Positions 16,932 to 26,431 of a stretch of 64,000 nucleotides of DNA are shown piece after piece (position 1 is the stretch's first letter; each line of letters begins with the position of its first letter). The notes under the pieces are model-generated. The model made no database searches and was not told where the DNA came from. It was given only the letters and a program-made list of their open reading frames with translations. The stretch is taken from the NCBI GenBank assembly GCA_017306865.1, contig JAFKHH010000019.1, positions 1 through 64,000 of the forward strand. Reading direction: 5' to 3'. Source of the DNA: Filimonas sp. (GTDB taxonomy: Bacteria > Bacteroidota > Bacteroidia > Chitinophagales > Chitinophagaceae). The translations under genes and the position numbers were made by a program.

Positions 16932-17264
16932 ATGAGTAATTACAACATCAACAAAGGCATTGGAAGAACCGTAGAGTTCAAAGGGCTGAAAGCACAATAC
17001 CTGTTCATCTTCGCAGGTGGCTTGCTCGGCGTGCTTATCCTTGTTATGATTATGTACATGGCAGGCGTAAACTCCTACATCTGCCTGTTCATAGGCGCAG
17101 GCGGTGCATCACTGATTGTTTGGAAAACATTCTCATTAAATGGCAAGTACGGCGAACACGGGTTGATGAAGCTGGGCGCAAAGAAAAAGCATCCCAAATA
17201 CATCATCAGTCGCAAAGCGGTACATCGCAGTTTAAGGTTCACCTCTAAATCCGATGCCGTATGA
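16932..17264 (+). CDS. traF: TraF (DUF4133), VirB3-like membrane protein
   Basis: 110 residues beginning MSNYNINKGIGRTVEFKGL, the conserved start of DUF4133. Two membrane helices (YLFIFAGGLLGVLILVMIMYM and ICLFIGAGGASLIVW) and a basic C-terminus follow. The frame is open upstream to 16869, but that would overlap traE and lose the conserved start, so 16932 is chosen. Its stop overlaps the traG start by 4 bp. It is thought to assemble with the VirB4-like ATPase. Confidence 0.9.
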   Translation: MSNYNINKGIGRTVEFKGLKAQYLFIFAGGLLGVLILVMIMYMAGVNSYICLFIGAGGASLIVWKTFSLNGKYGEHGLMKLGAKKKHPKYIISRKAVHRSLRFTSKSDAV

Positions 17265-19768
17265 GAAACACCGCAAAAACTACAACGCTGGAAAGCAAGT
17301 TTCCATTACTGGCGGTGGAACACAACTGCGTCATTTCAAAAGATGCAGACATTACCGCCTGCTTTCGGGTACACCTGCCGGAACTGTTTACCGTAGCATC
17401 ACCGGAGTACGATGCCATACACTCCGCATGGCACAAGGCAATCAAAACCTTACCGGATTACTCCATCATCCACAAACAGGATTGGTTCATCAAGGAAAAT
17501 TATGCACCGGATATTGCACAGGACGGATTGAGTTTCTTAGCGAAATCCTACCAGCAACATTTCAACGAGCGTCCTTTTCTCAACCATTACTGCTACCTCT
17601 TTTTGACGAAGACAACCAAAGAGCGTATGCGGATGCAAAGCAACTTTAGTTCGCTTTGCAAAGGCGTTCTTATCCCGAAAGAAATAAGGGATAAAGAAAC
17701 CGTCCGCCGATTTATGGAAGCGGTGGCGCAATTCGAGCGCATCATCAACGACAGCGGGTTTGTGAAACTGGAACGGTTGACAGAAGATGACATCATCGGT
17801 GCAAATGAAAAACAGGGATTGTTGGAGCAATACCTGACCTTATCACGGACAGCCAATACGCCGTTGCAGGATTTGGCACTCGGTACGGAAGATGTGCGCA
17901 TCGGTAATAAGCGATTGTGCCTGCACACGCTTTCAGATACAGACGATTTGCCCGGAACAGTATCAGCAAATACACGTTATGAAAAGCTGTCCACCGATAG
18001 AAGCGACTGCCTGTTGTCCTTTGCGGCTCCGGTGGGCTTGCTCCTTAGCTGTAACCATATCTACAACCAGTATTTATTTTTGGATAACAGCGATGAGAAC
18101 CTGCGCAAGTTTGAAAAATCCGCAAGGAATATGCACTCGCTGGCAAGGTATAGCCGTGCAAATCAAATCAACAAAGAGTGGATTGAAAAGTACCTGAACG
18201 AAGCCCACAGCTTCGGGCTTTCGTCTATCCGTGCGCACTTCAATGTAATGGCGTGGTCGGATGATGCAAACGAACTCAAACAGCTAAAGAACGATACCGG
18301 TAGCGCATTGGCTTTAATGGAGTGCAAGCCTCGCCACAATACCATTGACGTTGCCACGCTGTATTGGGCGGCTATGCCGGGCAATGCGGCCGACTTTCCA
18401 AGCGAGGAAAGTTTTTACACGTTCATTGAACCCGCCCTGTGTTTCTTCACCGAAGAAACCAATTATCAAAGTTCACCATCGCCTTTCGGTATCAAGATGG
18501 CAGACAGGCTTACGGGTAAGCCTATCCATTTGGATATTTCCGACCTGCCAATGAAAAAAGGCATCATCACGAACCGCAACAAGTTCATCTTGGGGCCATC
18601 GGGTTCGGGTAAGTCTTTTTTCACTAACCACATGGTGCGCCAATATTACGAACAGGGCGCACACGTCCTGCTCGTGGACACAGGTAATTCCTATCAGGGC
18701 TTATGCGAACTGATTAAAGGAAAGACCAGAGGTGAAGACGGGGTTTACTTTACTTACACCGAAGAGAACCCGATTGCGTTCAATCCCTTTTATACCGATG
18801 ACGGCGTATTTGACATTGAGAAAAGGGAAAGCATCAAAACCCTCATCCTTACGCTTTGGAAGCGTGATGACGAACCGCCGAAGCGTTCGGAAGAAGTGGC
18901 GTTGTCAAACGCCGTGAGCGGTTACATTGACCACATTAAGCAAAACGATGAATACCCATCGTTCAACGATTTCTATGAATATGTAAAGGGTGATTACAAA
19001 ACGGTACTGGAAGAAAAGCAGGTAAGGGAAAAAGACTTTGACCTCGCCAATTTCCTGAACGTACTGGAACCTTACTACAAGGGCGGCGAATACGATTACC
19101 TGTTGAACTCCGATAAGCAACTCGACCTGCTTTCCAAACGTTTTATCGTGTTTGAAATTGATGCGATAAAAGACCACAAAATCCTCTTTCCCGTGGTCAC
19201 AATCATCATTATGGAAGTGTTCATCAACAAGATGCGCAGGCTCAAAGGTGTGCGTAAGCTGATACTGATTGAAGAAGCGTGGAAAGCGATTGCTAAAGAG
19301 GGTATGGCAGAATACATCAAGTATTTGTTTAAGACCGTCCGCAAATTCTTTGGTGAAGCCATCGTGGTTACGCAGGAAGTGGACGACATCATCCAGTCGC
19401 CCATCGTGAAAGAAAGTATCATCAACAACTCCGACTGCAAAATCCTGCTTGACCAGCGCAAGTACATGAACAAGTTCGATGACATTCAGGCGATGCTCGG
19501 ACTTACCGAAAAGGAAAAATCACAAATCCTTTCCATCAACATGAACAACGACCCGTCAAGGCTTTACAAAGAAGTATGGATTGGGCTGGGCGGTACGCAT
19601 TCCGCAGTTTACGCCACAGAGGTATCGCTCGAAGAATACTTAGCCTACACCACGGAGGAAACCGAAAAAATGGAAGTGATGCAGCTTGCCCATGAACTGG
19701 ATGGTAACGTGGAGCAAGCCATTAAACGCATTGCCCTCCAAAGACGTGAGAAAGCAAACAGTTACTAA
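17261..19768 (+). CDS. traG: TraG, VirB4-like conjugation ATPase
   Basis: 835 residues, full length for this family. The N-terminal half is the family-specific DUF3875-like region. Walker A GPSGSGKS is at 445-452 and the Walker B-like stretch KLILIEEAWKAI follows at about residue 670, then the conserved KTVRKFFGEAIVVTQEVDDI segment. It powers pilus assembly and DNA transfer at the inner membrane. Its start overlaps the traF stop (ATGA), a classic coupling signal. Confidence 0.96.
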   Translation: MRNTAKTTTLESKFPLLAVEHNCVISKDADITACFRVHLPELFTVASPEYDAIHSAWHKAIKTLPDYSIIHKQDWFIKENYAPDIAQDGLSFLAKSYQQHFNERPFLNHYCYLFLTKTTKERMRMQSNFSSLCKGVLIPKEIRDKETVRRFMEAVAQFERIINDSGFVKLERLTEDDIIGANEKQGLLEQYLTLSRTANTPLQDLALGTEDVRIGNKRLCLHTLSDTDDLPGTVSANTRYEKLSTDRSDCLLSFAAPVGLLLSCNHIYNQYLFLDNSDENLRKFEKSARNMHSLARYSRANQINKEWIEKYLNEAHSFGLSSIRAHFNVMAWSDDANELKQLKNDTGSALALMECKPRHNTIDVATLYWAAMPGNAADFPSEESFYTFIEPALCFFTEETNYQSSPSPFGIKMADRLTGKPIHLDISDLPMKKGIITNRNKFILGPSGSGKSFFTNHMVRQYYEQGAHVLLVDTGNSYQGLCELIKGKTRGEDGVYFTYTEENPIAFNPFYTDDGVFDIEKRESIKTLILTLWKRDDEPPKRSEEVALSNAVSGYIDHIKQNDEYPSFNDFYEYVKGDYKTVLEEKQVREKDFDLANFLNVLEPYYKGGEYDYLLNSDKQLDLLSKRFIVFEIDAIKDHKILFPVVTIIIMEVFINKMRRLKGVRKLILIEEAWKAIAKEGMAEYIKYLFKTVRKFFGEAIVVTQEVDDIIQSPIVKESIINNSDCKILLDQRKYMNKFDDIQAMLGLTEKEKSQILSINMNNDPSRLYKEVWIGLGGTHSAVYATEVSLEEYLAYTTEETEKMEVMQLAHELDGNVEQAIKRIALQRREKANSY

Positions 19769-19788
19769 TCATTTTAAAAGCAAGAGAA

Positions 19789-20004
19789 GTGGAAAAGGAG
19801 AAAATCACACTGCCCATTGGTGGTAACAAGGCTTTGATATTTGAAGCCGACCCCACCAACAAAGAGGAACAGGATTTTGCAAAACTGTGCAAGGAAGCAG
19901 CAGCATCCCAACCTCAAAGCCTGCAAGACTTTTTTACCCGGCTCAATGACCTGCAACAAAAGAAGCCTCCTGAACCAAAAAGGAAAATGGGTCGGAAAAT
20001 GTAA
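19789..20004 (+). CDS. Small tra-operon protein (TraH-position)
   Basis: 71 residues with a GTG start (no nearby in-frame ATG) preceded by AAGAGAA. No membrane segment is visible; the C-terminus is Lys/Pro/Arg rich. It occupies the position between traG and traI where CTnDOT-like elements carry a small variable traH. I do not recognise a family. Function unknown; assigned by context. Confidence 0.65.
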   Translation: MEKEKITLPIGGNKALIFEADPTNKEEQDFAKLCKEAAASQPQSLQDFFTRLNDLQQKKPPEPKRKMGRKM

Positions 20005-20066
20005 AGCAGCTTTTCAACAGGAAAAGAAAAAATCAAACAGTTATTAATTTTTAAAAATCAGAAACA

Positions 20067-20699
20067 ATGAAAAAAGCAATGTTACTGGTGTGTACGGCAA
20101 TTATGCTTGCCGTTGCACCATCCGCTAAAGCACAATTTGTAGTAACTGACCCCGGTAATCTTATCTCCGGCATTCTCAACAGTGCAAACGAAATCGTGCA
20201 GACCTCATCCACCGTATCGAATGTGGTTAAGAATTTCAATGAGGTAAAAAAGGTGTATGACCAAGGCAAAGAGTATTACGACAAACTGAAAGCCGTAAAC
20301 AACCTGGTTAAAGATGCCCGCAAGGTACAGCAGACCGTTTTGCTGGTGGGCGATGTGTCCGAAATGTACGTGAAGAATTTCGGCAAGATGATGAACGACC
20401 CCAATTTCACCCCACAGGAATTGACGGCAATTGCTAATGGTTATTCTACGCTTCTGAATGAAAGTACCGAGTTGCTGAAAGAGTTGAAACAAATCGTTAC
20501 CTCGACCGGGCTTTCCTTAAATGATAAGGAGCGTATGGATATAATCGACAAAGTGTACAAAGAGGTTAAGGACTACCATAACCTTGTACGCTATTACACC
20601 AATAAAAATATTTCTGTAAGCATTTTGAGGGCGAAGAAACAGAACAACACCAAGCGTGTGCTGGAACTGTACGGAACCGCAGAACAAAAATATTGGTAA
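20067..20699 (+). CDS. traI: TraI (DUF4141) periplasmic transfer protein
   Basis: 210 residues with a Sec signal peptide (LLVCTAIMLAVAPSAKAQ), then a helical, Asn/Lys-rich domain (VVKNFNEVKKVYDQGKEYYDKLKAVNNLV as landmark region 55-85). This is the DUF4141 family, placed like the VirB5-type minor pilus proteins of other systems; the equivalence is inference. It is 3 bp from traJ, so tightly co-translated. Confidence 0.9.
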   Translation: MKKAMLLVCTAIMLAVAPSAKAQFVVTDPGNLISGILNSANEIVQTSSTVSNVVKNFNEVKKVYDQGKEYYDKLKAVNNLVKDARKVQQTVLLVGDVSEMYVKNFGKMMNDPNFTPQELTAIANGYSTLLNESTELLKELKQIVTSTGLSLNDKERMDIIDKVYKEVKDYHNLVRYYTNKNISVSILRAKKQNNTKRVLELYGTAEQKYW

Positions 20700-20702
20700 G
20701 CT

Positions 20703-21701
20703 ATGGAATGGAATAACCTTCACGAAATGCTGCGCAGCCTGTACGATGAAATGATGCCATTGACGGCAGACATGGCTGCAATAGCCAAAGGAATTGCCGG
20801 ATTGGGCGCACTGTTCTACGTTGCGCTGAAAGTGTGGCAGGCGTTGAGCCGGGCAGAACCCATAGACGTGTTCCCTTTGCTCCGTCCGTTCGCCATCGGG
20901 CTTTGCATTATGTTTTTTCCCACGATGGTTTTAGGAACCATCAATGCGGTAATGTCTCCCGTAGTAAAAGGCACGCACTCCATGCTCGAAGGGCAGGTAC
21001 TTGACCTGAACAAGCTACAACAACAAAAAGACCAGTTGGAGCGGGAAGCCATGCTTCGCAATCCCGAAACCGCTTACCTCGTAAGCGACGAGGAATTTGA
21101 TAAGAAGCTGGACGAATTGGGCTGGTCGCCGTCCGATTTGGCTACCATGACGGGAATGTATCTCGACAGGCAAGCCTATAAAATGGAGAAAGCCATAAAG
21201 GAGTGGTTTCGTGACCTGCTGGAGATACTCTTTCAGGCAGCGGCATTGGTCATAGATACGATACGGACGTTCTTCCTCATCGTACTGTCTATATTGGGGC
21301 CGATAGCCTTTGCGATAAGCGTTTGGGACGGTTTTCAGTCCACGCTCACGCAATGGCTAACCCGATATATCAGCGTTTATCTGTGGCTGCCCATATCCGA
21401 TATGTTCAGTTCCATACTGGCGAAAATACAATCGCTCATACTGGAGCGGGATATTGAAATGCTGGCAGACCCTACTTACATCCCCGATACTTCCAATACC
21501 GTGTATATCATTTTTATGCTGATAGGCATAGTGGGCTACTTCACTATCCCAACGGTGGCGGGCTGGGTAATACAGGCAGGCGGTGCAGGAAACTTTATGC
21601 GTAACGTAAACTCTACGGCTGCAAAAACAGGAAATCTTGCCGGAGCCGGAACGGGAGCCGCAGTGGGCAACATTGGCGGCAGGCTATTGAACAAAAATTA
21701 A
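20703..21701 (+). CDS. traJ: TraJ, polytopic VirB6-like membrane protein
   Basis: 332 residues with about five membrane segments (around residues 20-40, 52-82, 165-190, 195-215 and 265-290) and a Gly/Ala-rich C-terminus. The conserved central block (TFFLIVLSILGPIAFAISVWDGFQ and LTRYISVYLWLPISDMFSSIL) marks the conjugative transposon TraJ family. It is a core inner-membrane channel component. It lies 3 bp after traI and 11 bp before traK. Confidence 0.93.
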   Translation: MEWNNLHEMLRSLYDEMMPLTADMAAIAKGIAGLGALFYVALKVWQALSRAEPIDVFPLLRPFAIGLCIMFFPTMVLGTINAVMSPVVKGTHSMLEGQVLDLNKLQQQKDQLEREAMLRNPETAYLVSDEEFDKKLDELGWSPSDLATMTGMYLDRQAYKMEKAIKEWFRDLLEILFQAAALVIDTIRTFFLIVLSILGPIAFAISVWDGFQSTLTQWLTRYISVYLWLPISDMFSSILAKIQSLILERDIEMLADPTYIPDTSNTVYIIFMLIGIVGYFTIPTVAGWVIQAGGAGNFMRNVNSTAAKTGNLAGAGTGAAVGNIGGRLLNKN

Positions 21702-21712
21702 TCATCGTAAAA

Positions 21713-22336
21713 ATGGAATTTAAAACATTAAGAAACATCGAAAACAGTTTTAGACAGATAAGACTGTACGCTATTGTTTTTGCCATTCTCTGCATTGCAG
21801 TGGTAGGATATGCCCTTTGGCAGTCCTACCGCTTTGCGGAGTTACAAAGACAAAAGATTTATGTATTGGATAACGGCAAATCATTGATGCTTGCTTTATC
21901 ACAGGATGCCAGCATTAACCGACCAGTGGAAGCCCGTGAACACGTTAGGCGTTTCCATGAATTGTTTTTTACGCTCGCACCCGATAAGAATGCTATCGAA
22001 AGCAATATGAAGCGGGCTTTTAATCTCGCAGATAAATCGGCTTTTGATTACTACAAAGACCTTTCGGAAAAGGGCTATTACAACCGTATCATTTCGGGCA
22101 ACGTACAACAGCGCATCGAAGTAGATAGTGTCGTCTGCAATTTCGATACCTATCCTTATGCGGTTCGTACCTACGCCAAGCAATTCATCATCCGTTCAAG
22201 CAATGTAACCAGGCGCAGCCTTGTTACCTCTTGCTACCTCGTGAACTCCGTCCGTTCGGACAACAATCCGCAGGGCTTCAACATCGAAAAATTTGCCGTG
22301 CTGGAAAACAAAGACATGGAGGTTATCGAACGCTAA
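21713..22336 (+). CDS. traK: TraK, VirB8-like transfer protein
   Basis: 207 residues. The short cytoplasmic N-terminus (MEFKTLRNIENSFRQIRLYA) and single membrane helix (IVFAILCIAVVGYALWQ), followed by a periplasmic NTF2-like domain, are typical of TraK of Bacteroidota elements. By layout it is VirB8-like and should nucleate the channel. Normal length. Confidence 0.92.
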   Translation: MEFKTLRNIENSFRQIRLYAIVFAILCIAVVGYALWQSYRFAELQRQKIYVLDNGKSLMLALSQDASINRPVEAREHVRRFHELFFTLAPDKNAIESNMKRAFNLADKSAFDYYKDLSEKGYYNRIISGNVQQRIEVDSVVCNFDTYPYAVRTYAKQFIIRSSNVTRRSLVTSCYLVNSVRSDNNPQGFNIEKFAVLENKDMEVIER

Positions 22337-22346
22337 AACCAATTTT

Positions 22347-22775
22347 ATGGAAGCATTATCAGATTTAAACACGTTCGCCAAAATCCTTACCGACAAAGGA
22401 TATAACGGCTATTTCCATACGCAGGGGGCATATCCCGGAAAGCTCAAAGATAGCATAGGCGAATACCTCGAAAGTTGTCGTAAAGGAACAGAGGGCGCAC
22501 CTAAGCCCGTACTGTTGGTTACGGGCTACCTGCAATGGGCAGGTGAAGACAAGCCCCATGTGGAATGCAGTATGTGGGTCAAGTACCTGAACGGAAAATT
22601 CTTCCTCTCAAAAATGGAGGTTTCAAGAAAAGACCAATACGGGCAATTATTGAAGCATTCGGAACTCACAAATCTATCAGTGGTTACCGCTCCCAAAGTA
22701 AGGGAGGCAATCGCTTTGGTGAGTGATGCGCCTAAGCAAAGAGTTGTTCCCAAAAGCAAAGGTTTCAGGCACTAA
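22347..22775 (+). CDS. Conserved hypothetical tra-operon protein between traK and traL
   Basis: 142 residues, soluble, with no signal peptide. The ATG at 22347 is chosen because the open frame to 22293 would overlap traK by 44 bp. Residues such as YNGYFHTQGAYPGKLKDSIGEYLESC and VLLVTGYLQWAGEDKPHVECSMWVKY (quoted as separate landmarks) suggest a compact alpha/beta domain. It is not part of the canonical CTnDOT set. Function unknown. Confidence 0.7.
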   Translation: MEALSDLNTFAKILTDKGYNGYFHTQGAYPGKLKDSIGEYLESCRKGTEGAPKPVLLVTGYLQWAGEDKPHVECSMWVKYLNGKFFLSKMEVSRKDQYGQLLKHSELTNLSVVTAPKVREAIALVSDAPKQRVVPKSKGFRH

Positions 22776-22788
22776 AAACAGTCAAGGA

Positions 22789-23073
22789 ATGAAAAAGTTA
22801 CGAACAAAAATCAGCAAGTGGTTTGACAGGCTCGATGACAGGTGGCGGGAGTTGCCCATAAAAAAACAGCACCGCTATACGCTATTGCTTTTCGCTGGCT
22901 ATGTGTTGTTGTCCATTATAGTAATAGCAAAAGTCTGCTATGATGTTGGCGCAAGCGATAGCAAGCTGAAAATAGAGCATATCGAAAACCCGCTTATCAA
23001 ACAAAACAAGTCCCCGGTATCGCCGCAGGACAGTATTTCAAAAATCCTAAAAAATAAGATGTATGAAAGATAA
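22789..23073 (+). CDS. traL: TraL (DUF3989) small membrane protein
   Basis: 94 residues. The start is set at 22789 (MKKLRTKISKWFDRLDDRWRE), the conserved beginning of DUF3989, rather than the open upstream frame. It has one membrane helix (YTLLLFAGYVLLSIIVIAKVCY) and a short periplasmic tail. It overlaps traM by 11 bp. The exact role in the mating apparatus is not known. Confidence 0.88.
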   Translation: MKKLRTKISKWFDRLDDRWRELPIKKQHRYTLLLFAGYVLLSIIVIAKVCYDVGASDSKLKIEHIENPLIKQNKSPVSPQDSISKILKNKMYER

Positions 23074-24394
23074 TGAAAACAAAAAAGTGAGTATTCTGGT
23101 CGAAGATGACGACCTGAATAACCAGCAGGATGCACCGAAAGACGGTGCGCAGAACAAAGCCGAAAAGCTAAAAAAGCCAATCATTTTTGTCCTTATGGGC
23201 GTGGTATTTCTCGGCTGTATGTATTTAATCTTCAAACCATCTTCCGACAAGAAAAAGGCGGTAGATATAGGTTTGAATGATGCCGTACCACAGGCTACCG
23301 ATGCCGGAATGCAATCGGATAAGCAAAAAGCGTATGAACAGGAAATGCTGGAACAGAAAGAACAGGAAAAACGCAATGCGCTTATGTCCCTTTCCGATTA
23401 CTGGAGCGAAGACAGTGCCGCCGACAAGAAAGCTGCTAATCCGGATGAGGTTAACGAAGACGGATCTGCTTACGGAGGTGGTATGCCTGCTAAGGGCAAT
23501 CCGGCTTTGAGCAGTTATCGCAATGCCCAAAGTACTTTAGGTTCATTTTACGACAACAACGATTATCAAACGCAGGAACTCCGCAAACAGGTTGATGAAC
23601 TGAAAGAGAAACTGGCGGAAAAGGATGTACCCGCTACAACGACCGTGCAAGACCAAATGGCATTGATGGAGAAGTCGTACCAAATGGCGGCAAAGTACTT
23701 GCCAACAAATACAGTTCCACAATCCAATAAAGTAGATACAACGGTTCCGGTAAAGGGTGGCGGTACGCAAAAAGAACATTTTGTAGCGTTCTCACCTGTG
23801 AGGAAAACTGCGGTGTCTGCATTGTACCGTGAGCCGACAGACAGTGCTTTTCTTGCCAACTGGAACGAAACCCGTAACAGGGGATTTTATACAGCCGGAA
23901 CCAGTAAGCAGGTACAGCAGCCCAAAAACAGCATCAGGGCGATAGTACAGGAAACGCAGACTGTAACCGATGAAAGTGGTGTGCGCTTGCGTTTGATGGA
24001 AACTGCGAAAACGCCCGGTCGTACTATTCCGGCGGGAACGGTGCTAACAGCAAATGCAAAGTTTGCAGGCGGTAGGTTACAGTTGAAAATAACGTCCATT
24101 GAATTTGAGGGCAATATTATCCCTATGGAAATAACCGTGTACGATTTGGACGGACAACAAGGCTTATATGTGCCTTATTCGCCTGAAGTAAATGCCTTAA
24201 CGGAAATAGCCTCCAACATGAGCCAGACGTCCGGCACGTCCATTATGATGACCCGCTCTGCAGGGCAGCAGGCGGCAGGCGACCTTTCCCGTGGCGTGGT
24301 GCAGGGTATATCGGGCTACTTCTCTAAAAAACTAAGAACACCGAAAGTTACCGTTAAAGCCGGTCATCAACTTTTCCTTGTTTCAAAAAACTAA
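23063..24394 (+). CDS. traM: TraM, VirB10-like transfer protein
   Basis: 443 residues: a cytoplasmic N-terminus, one membrane helix (PIIFVLMGVVFLGCMYLIF), a long Gln/Glu/Lys-rich flexible periplasmic region with coiled-coil character (TQELRKQVDELKEKLAEK), and a C-terminal beta-rich domain. The C-terminal block (GRTIPAGTVLTANAKFAGGRLQLKI) is the TraM family signature. The architecture is that of a TonB-like VirB10 spanning protein. Confidence 0.94.
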   Translation: MKDNENKKVSILVEDDDLNNQQDAPKDGAQNKAEKLKKPIIFVLMGVVFLGCMYLIFKPSSDKKKAVDIGLNDAVPQATDAGMQSDKQKAYEQEMLEQKEQEKRNALMSLSDYWSEDSAADKKAANPDEVNEDGSAYGGGMPAKGNPALSSYRNAQSTLGSFYDNNDYQTQELRKQVDELKEKLAEKDVPATTTVQDQMALMEKSYQMAAKYLPTNTVPQSNKVDTTVPVKGGGTQKEHFVAFSPVRKTAVSALYREPTDSAFLANWNETRNRGFYTAGTSKQVQQPKNSIRAIVQETQTVTDESGVRLRLMETAKTPGRTIPAGTVLTANAKFAGGRLQLKITSIEFEGNIIPMEITVYDLDGQQGLYVPYSPEVNALTEIASNMSQTSGTSIMMTRSAGQQAAGDLSRGVVQGISGYFSKKLRTPKVTVKAGHQLFLVSKN

Positions 24395-24421
24395 TGTTCA
24401 ACACTAAAAATCAGCAATAAA

Positions 24422-25324
24422 ATGAAAGCAATATTTAAAAGTCTTTTGGCAATGGCTTGTTTAATAGCCTTTACTGCCAATACCAATGCGCAGCAGGTTG
24501 CATCTAATACAAGCAAATTAAGCATGGGTAAAGTAGAACCTTACGAAATGCAGGTAACGTACAATAAGACCTCCCATTTGATTTTTCCGGCAGCCATCCG
24601 GTATGTGGATTTGGGCAGTGAATACCTGATTGCAGGTAAGGCAGATGATGCCGAAAACGTGCTGCGTATAAAGGCTACCGTTAAAGATTTTAAAGAAGAA
24701 ACCAATTTTTCTGTAATTACCGATGATGGTCGTTTCTACAACTTCAATGTTTTTTACAGTGCTTATCCAACCACCCTGAATTATGATTTACTGACGATGC
24801 AAAAAGCATCAGACAGGGAAAACGGTAACGATGTGCTGTTTGAGGAATTGGGGAGCAATTCGCCATCGCTGGCCGGGTTGCTCATGGAAACCATTTATAA
24901 AAAGGACAAAAGGATTGTAAAGCATATAGCCTCCAAAAGTTACGGCGTACAGTTTCTACTGAAAGGCATCTATGTACACAACGGCAAATTTTATTTTCAT
25001 ACAGAGTTGCGCAATACAAGCAACGTTCCGTTTGCTATTGACTTTGTGAATTTCAAAGTAGTAGATAAGAAAGTGGCGAAGCGTACCGTAGTGCAGGAAA
25101 AGCCAATGACCCCGTTGCGTATGTATAAACCGCTTACCGAAATTGCGGGCAATACGACTGACCAAAACGTCTTCCTACTCGACCAGTTCACCATTACCGA
25201 TGATAAGGTATTGGTAATTGAAATCTTTGAAAAGAATGGCGGCAGGCAGCAAGCCTTACAGGTCGAAAATTCCGACCTCGTACACGCCAAGCTGGTAAAC
25301 GCTATGCACCTAAAGATTAAGTAA
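24422..25324 (+). CDS. traN: TraN (DUF4138), VirB9-like outer-membrane complex protein
   Basis: 300 residues with a signal peptide (LLAMACLIAFTANTNAQ) and the DUF4138 pattern: an N-terminal beta domain containing YNKTSHLIFPAAIRYVDLGS and a C-terminal domain with KSYGVQFLLKGIYVHNGKFYFHTELRN. In other type IV systems the VirB9 partner plays this role with VirB10. It lies 27 bp after traM and 17 bp before traO. Confidence 0.94.
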   Translation: MKAIFKSLLAMACLIAFTANTNAQQVASNTSKLSMGKVEPYEMQVTYNKTSHLIFPAAIRYVDLGSEYLIAGKADDAENVLRIKATVKDFKEETNFSVITDDGRFYNFNVFYSAYPTTLNYDLLTMQKASDRENGNDVLFEELGSNSPSLAGLLMETIYKKDKRIVKHIASKSYGVQFLLKGIYVHNGKFYFHTELRNTSNVPFAIDFVNFKVVDKKVAKRTVVQEKPMTPLRMYKPLTEIAGNTTDQNVFLLDQFTITDDKVLVIEIFEKNGGRQQALQVENSDLVHAKLVNAMHLKIK

Positions 25325-25341
25325 CCAAAACAGAAAAAACA

Positions 25342-25899
25342 ATGACAAAATACATTTTTGCTGTAATGCTTGCGGTGTTGAGCATTACAGCAACGCAAGC
25401 ACAACGAATGACACCCGGACAAAAAGGACTGGAAGTAAACGCCGGATTGTTATCTAAGAAAGTAAAGGATAATTACTTTTTGAATTTGACCCTTACTGTA
25501 AATAGCAGAGCTGGAAACTATTGGATTTGGGGTGCAGAATATACCCACCAATTTGCCGATTACAGGACTGTACAAATACCTCTTGAAACCTATACGGGTG
25601 AAATGGGGTACAGCCTCCAGCTTTTAGGCGATGCAAGAAAGACTACAAACCTTAATGCGGGGCTTACTGCTGTTGCCGGGTACGAAACCATTAACCGGAG
25701 TGATGCAACGCTCTATGATGGCTCTAAAGTCCTCGACAAAGACAATTTTATTTACGGAGCCGGAGGGCGTTTGTCTTTGGAAACATACCTGTCCGACAGG
25801 TTTGTGCTGCTCCTGCAAGGTCGTACCAAAGTATTATGGGGTACAGATTTAAAACAGTTCCGCCCATCAGCAGGCATTGGGCTAAGGTTTAACTTTTAA
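25342..25899 (+). CDS. traO: TraO, outer-membrane beta-barrel-like transfer protein
   Basis: 185 residues with a signal peptide (FAVMLAVLSITATQAQRM) and alternating beta strands, ending in an aromatic residue (GLRFNF), as in outer-membrane barrels. The body (GQKGLEVNAGLLSKKVKDNYFLNL) is the TraO family signature. It probably sits in the outer membrane of the mating channel. Function not established. Confidence 0.9.
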   Translation: MTKYIFAVMLAVLSITATQAQRMTPGQKGLEVNAGLLSKKVKDNYFLNLTLTVNSRAGNYWIWGAEYTHQFADYRTVQIPLETYTGEMGYSLQLLGDARKTTNLNAGLTAVAGYETINRSDATLYDGSKVLDKDNFIYGAGGRLSLETYLSDRFVLLLQGRTKVLWGTDLKQFRPSAGIGLRFNF

Positions 25900-25910
25900 A
25901 AAGAATAACA

Positions 25911-26345
25911 ATGAAACGATTTTTGAATAGAAATAAATTTTTGTGGCTGCTTCTCCTGGTCTTTACAAGTGCCGCCGTGTTATCGTCCTGTAATAAGGAG
26001 GAACTCGACATACAGCAGAACTATCCGTTTGAGGTCAAAGTGATGCCAGTTCCGGGAGATGTGGCAAACGGGCAGACTGTTGAAATAAGGTTTACCATTG
26101 AACGGAGTGGTAATTTCAACGATGCAAAATACTTTATCCGCTATTTCCAATATGACGGGCAAGGCGCATTGCGATATTACAGCGAACCGCCGTATATGCC
26201 TAATGATTTGTACCAATTGCCAGCGACACAGTTCCGGCTGTATTACACCTCACAATCTGCCGTATCGCAGTCGTTTGATGTATGGATAAGCGACAATTTC
26301 GGGAACGAAAAGCAGATAAGTTTTCAATTTAATAATAAAGACTAA
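25911..26345 (+). CDS. traQ: TraQ (DUF3872) lipoprotein
   Basis: 144 residues with a lipoprotein signal (SAAVLSSCNKEE; lipobox Cys) followed by an immunoglobulin-like beta domain (GQTVEIRFTIERSG). This is DUF3872, the last gene of the conserved tra set. CTnDOT carries traP (primase-like) before it; no such gene is present here. A strong hairpin terminator follows, ending the operon. Confidence 0.9.
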   Translation: MKRFLNRNKFLWLLLLVFTSAAVLSSCNKEELDIQQNYPFEVKVMPVPGDVANGQTVEIRFTIERSGNFNDAKYFIRYFQYDGQGALRYYSEPPYMPNDLYQLPATQFRLYYTSQSAVSQSFDVWISDNFGNEKQISFQFNNKD

Positions 26346-26373
26346 GCGAACGGCTATACCAATCGGAAAATAG

Positions 26374-26409
26374 AAGTCGTCTGACCTAAAAAGTCGGACG
26401 ACTTTTTTA
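26374..26409 (+). terminator. Rho-independent terminator of the traE-traQ operon
   Basis: AAGTCGTCTGAC (26374-26385) pairs with GTCGGACGACTT (26393-26404) with one wobble, loop of 7, followed by a run of T. The arms end with AA/TT, so it could also work in the reverse direction for the minus-strand gene at 26432. Confidence 0.88.
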
Positions 26410-26431
26410 TTGCAGTTCTTAATTTGTGCCG

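Noticed and set aside
22293-22346. Longer start for the gene after traK
   Set aside because: It overlaps traK by 44 bp without a matching start signal; the ATG at 22347 fits the operon spacing.
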